Source: Emydura subglobosa (Eukaryota > Chordata > Testudines > Chelidae). Taken from it: DNA of 64,000 nucleotides. This document shows positions 29,282 through 40,600 of this stretch, piece after piece (positions within the stretch are counted from its first letter, which is position 1; each line of letters opens with the position of its first letter). The DNA is taken from NCBI GenBank assembly GCA_007922225.1, contig ML680055.1:1497857-1561856 (forward strand), written 5' to 3'. A program made the position numbers and the translations under genes. The notes beneath the pieces are model-generated. The model was not told the DNA's origin and searched no databases. It saw nothing but the letters and a program-made list of their open reading frames with translations.

Positions 29282-31607
29282 GCATATTGCAAAGAAAGTA
29301 GCAGCTGAACACAGGCCCCTGCTGCTGGGCTGGGGAGGAGAGAGGGGGGGATCCTTTTCTACACTAGACAGCGAGCTGTTCTTGTGGAAGGGGCATCCCA
29401 GCCCTTCCCTTGACGTGCAGATTAGAGGTCAGGTCTGTCCCCATCCAGGCTGCCGAGGGAGCTCCTGTGTCAGCCTCTCGCCAGCCGAGTGCAGGATTCT
29501 CACTCGTGCTCAGTGAAGGCCCGTGTGCTGTCCCTCCCCGCCTCGTACCACCTCCCCGGCCCAGCGGGGAGAGCTGGGCACCGTGCCAGGCTCTTCACGG
29601 CCGGCCCTGCTCATGATTGAAAATGTCCTCCCCCCCGGCGTCACTGCCTGGACTCGCTCTGCGGCAGGGCCCTGCCCCGGGCCTCCAACCCACAGCTGCT
29701 GAGGGGTGGGGGCAGGAGAATGGCCTGTGGCCCAATGTGAGTCGGTCAGCAGTCCTCGGGCGGGGGAAGGAGTGGGGGACAGGAGTTCTGTCAGCAGCAT
29801 GGCGGGGAGCCCCTCTAATCTGGCTCTTGAGGGCCGTGCCCTGGTGGCGCTCCTGGCACAATGACACAGCCTGACGGACAGCCCCCATTGCAAGAGACAT
29901 CCCACCCCCCCGCCCAGCCGCATCATGGCCCGGAGTCTCTGCTACCCCCCCGTGCGGGAGAAGCTGGGGGCCAGCCATCGGGGAAGGCAGGGCCGCCTGC
30001 ACGCGGGGGCATGTTCTCCCTTCTGCTCGGGGACGGAGCAGCGAGCTGGGGTGGGAGAAGGGGCTGTGGGCAGCCTGGCTGGGTGAAGCTGAGGCCTTGC
30101 TGGCTCGTGTCCAGTACTGTCCCCCGGTGCTTTTCACGTGAGCAGGGAGCTGAGCCCAGCTCGCTACGTCTCCTTCACTCGCCCGTCCCTTTTGTCTTGT
30201 GCCCGGGGCAGGCTGGGGGGAGGGGAGAGACGGGTGGCTGCCACGCTCCCTTTGAAGAACGCTGATGGCTGCAGCGGTGCTGTGGGAACAGATGTCACTT
30301 CATAGCTGCAGGCCAGGAACAACCCCAGCTCCACAGCAAAGGGAGCGCAAAGCCCCAGTCCGTCGGTCCCAGATTGTGCGGGCGCCTGCACTGCATGGAC
30401 ACACCAGAATTGCAGGTGCCCACCCTCGTCCGCACCAGGCATGCTCTGGTTCTTGACACCTCCCTTCACACCTGCCTGGTGCACCTGCTCGTTAACCTGC
30501 AGCAGCTGCCGTGCCAGGGCGCGCACTGTCTGTCTGTCTGTCTGTCGAGGCCAGTCTTCTCCAAGCATAGGAGGCCGACAGCCTCGCCACAGCCCAGGAC
30601 CGTGACTCACAGCGCAGGGGGAGGGGAGCCGGCAGGCACAGCTGCTTGTAAAACTGCACCCGCGGGCCGGGGCCCCAGACAGAGCTGCCCGAGGTGCTAC
30701 GCGGCCCGAGAGCTGGCTGGAGAATGGACGATTTTTCCACAGCGAGGTTTGGCTTCGGCAGAAAAGACTCAAACCCGGGAATGTTTAGCCTCGGAAATGC
30801 TGCTGCAGCAGCTCCTGGGCGCTATGGTTTGGTGCATCCGGTTCCTGTTCTCCAGGGCCCAGGCTCCAGCCCTCCGGGCCCCACAGTCTTCGCTGGGGTG
30901 AGGCAGGGACTCAGGGCAGGCCTGTGGCTGTGCTGCTGTCTGGGAGGTGGGGTGCAGCTGGGGCAGGACAAGGCCAGGCCCCCGCGGTGACAGCGCACGA
31001 GCGCTAGGGGCTGGACGGACAGAGACTGGACGGCATGTTTCATGGACAACCCCACGGTCCAGCGAAAGCCCCGTCTCAGGGGGCCGTAGCCGCCCTCCGG
31101 CGCCAGGCACTGTCCCACAGGATGCGTCCCACACGCCAGCACCCAACATACACCCCAATCTAGCTGGCAACTGGCACCTATTGGCCAGAGAAGGTGACAG
31201 CTGCTCCAAGGGAGCCGGGCCTGGCCGTGGAGCCCCCATAGGTCAGTGGCACTGGTCAGGCCTTGGCTATTACAGCCAGTGAAATATTCGCCCTGGGCCT
31301 GCTGTGCTTTTAGCTCCTGTCACGTGGATGCCTGCCACTTGCTGCTGTGACTCTGCTCGTATGAGTCTTAACCATTAACCTGAGCTGGAGCCATCCTTGT
31401 TAAACCTCTGTCAGTTCCCCTCCCCGGCCCCGGCTCTCAGGCAGTGGTGGAGGCGCAGGTCCCCCACACCCCTTGGTAGCGGATGTATGGCCGGCGGGGT
31501 GAGACGTGCTTGGCCCTGCTCCAGGTGGCTTAGCAGCGCCTGACCCTTTGCTGCCGGAGGCCCTGGCCCGGAGGCAGTGACAGCAGGCGGGGTCTGGGAA
31601 AATAGAC

Positions 31608-31613
31608 TTTAAT
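31608..31613 (-). terminator. PLCD3: candidate PLCD3 polyadenylation signal ATTAAA
   Basis: On the minus strand an A/T-rich island reads TGTAATATATTGTAAAGCAA then TCATTAAAGTCTATTTTCC. This is the usual look of a cleavage region, standing out from GC-rich surroundings. It is the common ATTAAA variant and lies downstream of the PLCD3 stop. Confidence 0.5.
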
Positions 31614-32309
31614 GATTGCTTTACAATATATTACACAGGGCACCTGTCACCCCACCCACCCCAGGCTGCTGTGCCGGAGCTCCGGCCCTGCAGCCACGCG
31701 GCCAAAGGGCTTCTTCGAGCCCAGCCTCTTCGCTCACAGTATAGGGGCCACTAAAGGGTTAACAGGGAAGTGCCGGGGGGAGGGGAGAGGCTGGGGCACT
31801 GTCAGGGCAATGAGGGGCACTCTCTGCTCCGCACAGCACCTTGTCTTGGGGGCCGGGGCCCCCGGCAGCCTGGCCCCGGCCAGAGGCAACAGGGCGCGAG
31901 CGGCTCAGCCAAGGGGCCTCGGTATTTGGCGGCCAGCGAGGGGCCCCCAGCAGGTGGAAAACATGGAGCGCGAGGGAGTCGGGGCCCTGCGCTGAGCTGC
32001 GGGAACGGGGCCGGGTGCTGGGGGGCTCAGCCCTGGCTCGCAGTCAGGCCCCTTTGAGGCAGCCGACGTTGGGCCCGCTACGCATGCCTGCCGACGCGTG
32101 GCCTGAGCGCGACGCCTCTGGCTGTAGAGAACCGGGCAGCGAGGCCCAGGCCGGGAAGCAGAGGCGTGACCCCCCTGCGTCTAGCTGGGGTGTTAACTCT
32201 GAAGCCTAATGGGGAATATTCACAGGGCAGCTTTGTGCCCCAGTTCACTCCTGAGCAAAGGCCGAGATGGCGGTGCCAGGTAGGCAGCTCTGCCAGTGGC
32301 ATCGACCCC

Positions 32310-32470
32310 CCCCCCCACACACACACACACTGCATGGCTTTGTTTGTGCCCCACCTATACTCGTGTTACCCTTACACACACACACACACACACTGCATGG
32401 CTTTGTTTGGGCCCCACATACACTGGTGTTACCCTTACACACACTGCATGGCTTTGTTTAGGCCCCACAT
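32310..32470 (+). repeat. minisatellite with CA-rich units, three copies
   Basis: Units built from a CA run plus TGCATGGCTTTGTTTG and GCCCCAC...GTTACCCTTA start at 32331, 32394 and 32445. The periods are 63 and 51 bases; the difference comes mainly from CA-run length. Confidence 0.85.
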
Positions 32471-34531
32471 GCGTGCAGCCCACAGCTCCGCGTGGAGCCA
32501 TCCGTCCCACAGACACTCGTGTTTCAAAGGGATTTTTTCAAGCGCCAGCCAGCCAGGCGGCTTCCCGCTAATAACCCGGACTATGGCTCCTGCGGGCCAA
32601 GCCCCCGAGGCTGGGACTGGCCCAGGGGCCCAACTCCCATGGCAGTGGGCACTGAGTGCGCTCCCAGGGCCCATGGGAAGCCCAGCCCCAGAGCCTGGCG
32701 GCACTGCAGGGGGCCCTGCTATGCTATTGCTGTAGCTGCAGAGCGCATCCCACATCGGAGCCAGGGCGCGCCAGCGCTGTGGTTACACCGCCCTCCCCTC
32801 GAGAGGCAGCGGCTGAGTCTCCAGAAGAATTCTTCCATCCACGGCGACTAGGGCGGCTTCACTCGCTCCCCGGTGTGAATTTTTCCATCCCTGGGCACTG
32901 GGGCTCTCCATTGAAGTGTAGCCCAGGGCTTAGTGTTGAACGACCCACGTGGCCGGCTCCTCGCTGCCCCCAACGGCTCTGCCCAAACATCCCTGAGCCG
33001 GCAGCTCCCCCACCCCCCCCACTGCTGAGCACCCTGCGCTGCTCTAGCAACTGCCATGCTGCAGCCAAGGGCCCCAGCTGCTCTGCTAGCCCCCACCATG
33101 CTGCATGCCAGAGGCTTCCAAGAATGGTATAAACCAAGGACTCCCGACCTGTGCCAAACTCCTGCCTCCCCTCTGCTAGTCAGGCTTCCTTCTCCCATTT
33201 AGCAGTACAGGAAGGGCAGGGTAGCCACACACCCCTTAGTACAAACTACCTCACGCAACACTGCATCAAGATGCAATCGGAGGGCATGTTTCTTCCTGAC
33301 CCCCAAGCTGAGCTCAGGGTGTGCCCTGAAGCATGGGGATTGATGGGCCCGATCACATTACATGGGAACTTGGCACTGGCTTCTCTTCCAGCCCAGCGTA
33401 CAGTAACAGCCCTACCACATTAGCAGCTGGCCTGCCCCATGCACCTGAGCAGCCCTGCATGGGCAAAAGCATCCTCCCAGGGTCTTTCCCACAGGGCTCT
33501 GGCTGGTGCATGGGGCCTGGTTATAGCAGCCTGGGCGGGGGGAGTGATTCTAGGGCAGTGGGCCCATGAGCCTCAGGACGAGGGTGACCAGACAGCACGT
33601 GTGAAAAATCGGGATGGGGTGGGGGGGCCATAGGCACCTCTATAAGTCAAAGGCCGGACTCTCGGGACTGTCCCTGTGAACTCTGGAGGTCTAGTCACCC
33701 TCCTGCTCAGCTGCTCCCTTCTGAATTGACCCTGCCTCCAGCCAGAACGCGCTCCCCAGCTGCCAGCAGGACAACGGCTGGGTGACTCCAGCTCAGCGCT
33801 GGGCACAGACCCTCTGGGGCCCCATGCTGGTGGCTGTCCGGACCCATCCGGGGGAGCCCCATGCCTTGCGCTGCACCCACTTATTGCTGGGCCTCCTGGT
33901 TGCTGGCTCCCCCTCACTATGTTTGAGTATCGGGTGTCGGGGCTGGCGAGTGCGTATCCCATCAATGCGTGTGTGTTTGGGGGGCGGGGGGGTGTAGCCC
34001 CAGAGCGAGTGTGTGTGCACGTGCGCGTGCGATGCACGAGGGCAGCCGGCAGCGTGTAGCCCACCACTGCTGAATAAATGGCATCACTAGCTGGCAAAAC
34101 CACCCCACCCGGCCACTCGCCTGCTTCACCACTGCCCCTGCTGTCGGGCTGCGCTGCCAGAGGCCTGGCCAGTCCCAGCCCCTTCCCGAGGCCTGTTGTC
34201 TGCAGCGCTCGGGTGCCAGAGGCAGGGGCTGGAGTCCTGGAGGTGTTTAACCCCATCCCAATTACTCCAGTGGGATCCAGACCAAGCCAGTCTCTGCCGC
34301 GGTAGCGGCAGCTCGAAGGCCCTGCGCACGACAGAGCTGAAACGGCCCAGGGGAGCCCCCCCTCCCCGCCCAGCCCCCAGCGTAGGTCTGGCATGGCTGG
34401 GCAGAGACGCCACGCCCCCAGCTGAGGAGGTTAACGTTAGACCAGCTCCTTGCGGGTCCTGCCCCAGCCCCCCAGGTGCTGATCTCGCCCCCCCGGCTGC
34501 TGCTCGGCAGCTGCTCCTCATTCCCGGGCTC

Positions 34532-34620
34532 TCACATCTTCCTGGATTTAACGTGCACAAAGAGAGTGGCCGGCGAGAGGGACGCCCCGTCCTTGGAGAG
34601 CAGGTGGATATGGCGATACC
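34532..34620 (-). CDS. PLCD3: PLCD3 last exon: C2 end and stop
   Basis: Minus-strand acceptor TCTCTTGCCAG. The split Gly codon is followed by [20 protein letters not shown], then VHVKSRKM and TGA at 34534-34532. The end resembles the delta-3 C-terminus and not delta-1. Confidence 0.96.
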
Positions 34621-37600
34621 CTGGCAAGAGAGGGAGGGAGCAGGTGAGGCGGGAAAGCAAACTGCTCCTGCCCTTTCGGCCCCATAACCGTCCTTCAGAG
34701 CGCAGCCTCGCCCGCCCCTTTCCTCCAACCGCGCTGCATGCCGCTAAGGACCCTCGGTACCTGCTGCTGAAATGCAGCCACCTCTGGGGTGGAGCGGGGC
34801 AGCTGTTTAGCAGCCCACAGCCACTCTGCACATTGAGCGTGGGAAGGAAAGCTGTCACCCTGGCTGGCCCTGGAGGGCAGGCAGCGTGCGCCAGCTCCCC
34901 TCCCAGGGAAGCCAAGTAGAGCTAAGTGCCAGCCAGCACTGGAGGGGGAAAGCCAGGTCGGGACCCCTTGGTCCGAAGGAGGGCGGCTACCCCAAAGGAA
35001 GCCGGCCACCGCTCTCTGCTCTCCCTGGCAGCTTCTGGAGAGGGGACTGTGCGGTCCAGGGGACTGCAGGACAACCGTGGATATGTCGCTCGGGGACTGA
35101 TGCCACAGGGGCAGCCCTGCTGAGCTGCGGGGTCCCCTCCCTTTCCCCGCTGGAGCCTAAGGAGCCCCCGCCCCCTCTCACGGCCCCTCGCTGCAGCTCC
35201 AGTGCAGAGGACTCTGCCACCCGGCCAGGCACCCACCTTCCCTCAGGCTGGGGAAGGGCAGGGTGAACTGCCCCACGAAGTCGTTGCTGGAGGTGGTGTC
35301 GTAATCTTCCACCACGAAGCGCACCAGGGCCAGCTCCGGCACCCGCAGCTGGAAGCTCAGCGTCTCCTCCCAGTGCGGATTGAACCCTGCAGGGGCGGAG
35401 AACGGGCAGGGTCACGGACTGGGGCCACCTGCCCCGTGCCCCGCCCACCACGCACCCCCCACCCGAGAAGGGCAGGCAGGCGTCTTTCCTGGGCGGCCCC
35501 GGATGCCCGCGCTGGCTCGCAGCTGCTCTGGCCCCCTCCAGCGACAAGGTCACATGAAGCATCTGCTCCTGGCCCCACACTACCAGACTGCTCCCTGCGT
35601 CCGCAGCAGGTCCCGCTTCACACTCTGGGCTCTCAGGTGCTTTTCAGGGGAGCTGCTCCGGCTGCCAAGCCAGGCTCTGAGCTAAGCCCCCTGGAAGGGG
35701 AGCATGCTCAATCCCCGGGGGTGATTTTTTACACCCCAAAACAGGAGGATTTCCAACCCTTCTCTCCTCCTCTCTGGCTGCTCCTCTCAGATAAACGTCC
35801 AGGCCTGTCTGGAACCATGCCGGCCACCCTGGTGTCCCCGGCAGGGAGTCTCACAGGCTAACCAGGCATGATTTTCATTTCTCAGAGGCATGATCTCCGG
35901 ATCATTAACCAGCCCGGGACGGGGAGGCTGTGAACTACCTGACACCGCCCCTTCAAAGGGACAGTCATCTTTTATTGGCCAGCGAGGCTCCTTCCTACCC
36001 TGGGGGGGGAGGGTCGCTTGCCCCCAGGCCTGAGGTTCCCGTGGGTGCTGGGCACCCAGTGACGGACCGCACCATGCAGGGTAACCCGGGAGTGCTGGGC
36101 TCAGGGAGGTGCGGCAGGCATTGAGCCCTGCACCGTAGCCGTGGCCACGAAGGAGCTTTTGGCTAATTTCTGCTCCCACCCCCGGCTGCAACCATTGACT
36201 CAGTGACGAGCGGCAGCCTGCGGACTGAAACCCACCCGCTGCCCCTTCCTTGGCCTAGAGATCCCCCCGGTCAGTGGGGAGAGGGGACCGGCACTGACAA
36301 ACAGCCACCTCTGGGGAGAAACACAGCAGCTGTCTAGCACACCCTGCCCCAGGGAGAGGTGCTCTGCCCATCTCAGACTGCAGGGGCGCTGTGGAGTCCA
36401 GCGCTAACGGGGCGGTTCTGATCCCAGCCGGAGAGGCCCAGCCTGAGTCCCGCCTGCCCAGGGGATGGATGCCCAGAGCTGCTGGGGGCACAGACGAGCG
36501 GAGAGGCTCCCCCGCCGTCCCGGCAGGTCTCCCAGCCACTGGAGGACAAGCCCTGTCCCCGCTTAGCTCAGCAGGCGCCCAGGATGCCGCGCGGGGCGGG
36601 GGCCATGGCCACTCACCGTTGTTGAGCTTGTAGGCGGTCTGTTTCCTGCTGCAGTCGGCGGGGACGCCGTGGATCTCCACGCGCACGAAGGGGTCCACGA
36701 TGGAGCTTTTCTTCTCGTTCAGTTTGGGCAGCTGCTGGGCCGTGATCACCTGGGGGAAGGCCGGGTTAGAGCAGGGGAGGGACACACCTGGCACCCCCCC
36801 ATTGAACTGGAGTGCCCCCCTCCGTGCACAAGCACCCCCCCACCTCGCACCGGCAGACACCCCCTGCACACGTGCACACCCCCGCCCCGCACGCCCACAC
36901 ACGCCCCGTCCCGCTGCACCTTGATCTGCAGCTGGGTGGGTCTGGGGCCAGGCCCGCGGCCGCGCTCGGGGTCGAAGGAGCCGCGGCGGCTCCGCAGGAA
37001 GCTGGGTTTGAGCACGTAGCCGCAGCCCCCGTTCACCAGGAAGCGCCCGTGGTTCAGATCCATCTCCCAGCCGGGCGTCTGGAAGTTGAGAGCCACTTTG
37101 GAACCAAACAGAGAGAGCGGGCAGGTTTAGACGGGCAGGGCAGGGCAGCCGGCGTGTACGGGGGGGGGCCTGGCGGTGCCAGGGCAGGGCAGGGCAGGGG
37201 GAGCCGGGTACTGGCCATGGAGACATGAGATCATTCTGGGCCCAGAGATCACCGCCCAGGAGGGTCGTGTGAGCCGCCCGGTGTGAGCGCGCCAGGATCC
37301 CCACGAGGGACGGGCACCGCCTGCCGCCGCCTGGCCTCCGCGAGGGAGCGGCTGCTGCGGCTCGTGGCAGGGCCCCGTGTCAGTGCCCACAGTCCAGGCT
37401 CCAGCCCCAGCAGCTCTCCCGTGCGTCCCCTCTTGCGGCCGGAGGACTGGCCCCTGCGCCCGTGGCATGCCGGCACTGCGAGGTGGCATGGAGCGGGAGC
37501 CTGGTCCTGCCCCACTTGTCCACACTGCGGGCAGACTGGGCACCTCTGGCCAGTCACAGGGTCGCACCCAGCCTAGGCCCTCAGGGACAGTGGCCAGGAA

Positions 37601-40600
37601 GGGTCCCTAAGACCCAGCACGTGGTGCCCTTCCCTTAACATCCCTCCCCAATTCCTGCGGCGCGTCCCCCTGCCCCACACTAACGTGGGGCTGGGAATAG
37701 GGCAGAGACTCCCTAGAGCTTGGATCTCAATGTCCCGCCCAGGAGGAGGGCATCGCTCTGCAGTCCCGTTCGGGCCCACCTCTGCTAACGATCTCTATGG
37801 CCTTCCTGGAGCCTCCCCTATCTTTGTGTCCAGCAAACAGGAGACCTGCACCATTATGCCCGTGCTACAGGTGGGGAAACTGAGGCAGGGCGGGGTGGGA
37901 TTGGCCCAAAGCTGCTCAGTGGCAAAGCCACTCCATGGCAGGCTTCAGCCCCCGCTGCCACCTTCTCACCTAGCTGGCAGCCGGCGTTCCACATCTCCTG
38001 TGGGTTGTAGTTGGAGGAGTTCATCTTCAGCCCCAGGGGGTAGATGCGGCTCAGCTGCCGGGCATTGTACCGGACCAGGCCGTTCCCTGCAGCAGGGGAA
38101 AGCAGTTGCCTGTTAGCGGTGCCAAAAGCACAGGGCAGCTCCTCCCTGGGCCCCCGGAGCTGGGCGAAGTGAGCCCCCATCGCCCAGCTGGGGCTGCTGG
38201 ACGGGTCAAGCGACTAGTGACCTTGGGAGGCCAACAAGACACCTACGAGTGTCTGAGATTGTGCAGCTTAGAGCAGCTGCTCCATGGGGCAGGTCCTGTG
38301 TTTGTACAGCACCTGGCACTTGTGTCCGGGGCTCCGCGCCGCTACCACAACACAAAGGCTGATTCACAATCCGAGGGGTCTGGTGTCAGGAACTGCTGGG
38401 CCTTCGCTCGCCGGAAACCTTTCCCGTGTCTCCAGCGGGGCCCCAAACTCACAAACTTTTGGAGCCTCTTGGCTGCTGGCTACAGGGCTGAGCCAGCCCC
38501 GTGCCCCGGGAGGGGTCTCTGCAGGGTCCCCTTCCCCTTCCCCAGCACAACACACGGAGCCGAGGGAAGAGAAGAGCCCCCCAAGTCATGCCCGGCAGGG
38601 AGCAGAGCCCCACTGCAGTAGGTCGGCCCAGGCTCAGACACGGAGCAGGACGCTTGCCGGGTCCAGGGGGTCCCAGGCCAAGGCAGCCAGGGCCCATCTG
38701 AGCCAGGTCGTCCCGATCGAGTCCCTGATCTCCTGCTTCGCCTCGGACGGACCTAGTGCCACCTGGACCTGCAGCCCAGCCCCAGAGCCCAGCCTGGCCA
38801 GGGCAGGGCACCAAAGTGCTCAGTCCAGCCCCGTGTGACCCGCTGCTCTGCCACCAGCCCAGCCCAGCCATCCTGCAGAGCCCCAGCCCTCCTCCGGCCT
38901 GCGCCCTGCCCCTGCCCCCTTACTGCGGCCAAGCACCCACTGACCGGCCGGAGTCCGGCTGAGACCTGACGACCCCCGTCTGTGCGTCTGCCCCCTGCAC
39001 ACCTCACCCGCAGTGCTGTGCCGGCATCTCCGGCGCCTGGGGCCGAGCCTTCAGCTACGCGCCCTCCCCCAGGCTCATGCGCCCCCCCTCGCACAGGGCA
39101 GGAGGGGTCCCAGTGCTGCCCCCCAGCTGCCCCAGGGGGGTCTGTATCTGCGGGGGGGGGTTGTGAGGCTTGGGGGGGTGCAAATATAGGCTTGGCTCCG
39201 CCATCCCCCCCGCCCAGCACTTACCTCCCGCGCGGCGCCCGCCTGTCCCGCTCCAGCCCCAGCTTGGGGGTGGGGGGACCAGGCCGGCCCTTCACAGCAC
39301 ACGAGGGGGGGCACTGAGGGGCGCCCTCGCCCCCCTTGGTACGCCCCTGCTTACCCGACTCCTTGATGAGCTTCCTGGCCTTCCTTTCGCTGAAGGACGA
39401 CATCTGGCAGGGCTGCTGGCTCTGCAGCGCCTGCTCCAGGCTCTGGAAGGGGACGGCCTGGCAGTACACCACCAGGTCAGAGAGCTCCTGGGCGATCTGC
39501 GCGGCGTCCTTCACCTGCCGGCAGCACACACACAGCCATGGGTCCCTGCTGCCCTGCTCCCCCCCGGGCATGCAGCGCGACTCCCCCCACTGCCTGGGGG
39601 CAGCGCTGAGCTGGGACCTCCCCCCCCACCAAGGTGCGGAATTTGCCTAGCTGAGCCCCCTCCTCTGTCCTGAACTTGCCCACGTGGCAAGGGGCTGGTG
39701 CTGTATCTGCCCCCCCCCACCCAACACCCCCACTGCTGTGACCAGTCCCAGCCCTGCAGATGCCAGGCACCCCAACTCCCACTGGTGTCCAGGCAAACGC
39801 AAGGTGCTGAGCACCTCCCAGGATCGGGCCCACCCGGAGAAACCCCGGTGAGCAGCCAGCGTGGCCCTCGTCATCAGGCGATGGGCGCAGAGCAGTGCTG
39901 GCATTCACCAGGCCCTGTGACCCACGGCAACAGCACACGGAGGCCTGAGGCCTGCTAGTTGTGGGTCTCTTGGGCAAAGGGGAGGCGGGGGGGGGGGGGG
40001 GGGGGGAGGGCTCAGCTAGGATTCAGTAGCCCTCAGTCCTGAGAGACGCCAGCTCGGCTGACCATGGGTCCAGCCACCCGGCCAGGACGGCAACAGAGCA
40101 TAGACACAACGCTCCCTCAGCCCTAAGACTCGCCAAGCCCCACCCCAAGCCGGCTCGGGGGCAGCCCCATGCAGACGTGAAGTGGGGTGCAAGAAGGGAT
40201 GGGGTCGGTCCTACAGCCACCCACACGGACAGCGCGTCCCCGCCCCAGCTCCGCCCGGACTCCACCTGCCGGGAACGCTCACCTGCAGCGGCCTGATCTC
40301 CTGCAGTGACAGGGACGACTGGAAGAGAACAGAAAGTGTCGTTTCAGGAGCAGGGGGAGCAGAAACCAGCGGTCTCAGCCCCTGTCCGGGGCCGTGCGAT
40401 GACACCGGCCCTGGGACGCCCTCCGCCTGCGTCTGGAGGCAATTCCAGCTGCAGGCCCTGTTAGCCAAGTCCATGGGCCCTGAACCCGGCTCCATGAGCT
40501 CTCCTCTCCCCAGCTAGCCCGCGCTGCAGCCACCCCCTTTACGGCCCATCTCCAGACAGCAGCCACTCCCCCCCTCCCGCCGACCGTGCAAACCTGGCAG

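Larger units (their letters stand above)
25831..31590. other. intergenic spacer between the NMT1 and PLCD3 3' ends
   Basis: No exon with support from any known family was found on either strand. It holds an isolated B-box-like motif with flanks (about 25960-26040), a palindromic element (about 28805-29030), a short TGTC tandem repeat (about 30527-30546) and otherwise GC-rich unique sequence. Several 100-200-codon frames occur on both strands (for example 29595-30137 minus and 30164-30772 minus), but they overlap one another and have no recognisable domains. Part of this stretch could still be a longer 3' UTR of either gene. Confidence 0.6.
31591..34531 (-). other. PLCD3: probable PLCD3 3' UTR
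   Basis: The region between the PLCD3 stop (34532-34534) and an ATTAAA on the minus strand at 31608-31613. No coding support. It includes a CA-rich minisatellite (about 32310-32470), and near 34015-34080 a TG-rich stretch. The length (about 2.9 kb) depends on the polyadenylation site chosen and is an inference. Confidence 0.4.

Noticed and set aside
29595..30772. Long overlapping minus-strand frames (180 and 202 codons) in the intergenic spacer
   Set aside because: No recognisable domain; Pro/Arg/Gly/Ala-rich composition typical of chance frames in GC-rich DNA; other long frames cover the same bases on the opposite strand.
32166..32735. Repeat-containing protein with MALF...CYPYTH units
   Set aside because: The periodicity comes from a CA-rich minisatellite in DNA, with frames open on both strands; no support as a gene.
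34076..34080. AATAAA on the plus strand near 34070 as a gene end
   Set aside because: No plus-strand gene ends nearby; it lies in the PLCD3 3' region on the opposite strand.
33573..34394. 273-codon minus-strand frame downstream of PLCD3
   Set aside because: It follows the PLCD3 stop, has no conserved motif and overlaps plus-strand frames of similar length. Probably 3' UTR or spacer.
36255..37304. 349-codon minus-strand frame taken as one gene
   Set aside because: It is PLCD3 exon 14 (36617-36749) read through into its introns. Clear GT and AG sites bound the conserved part.
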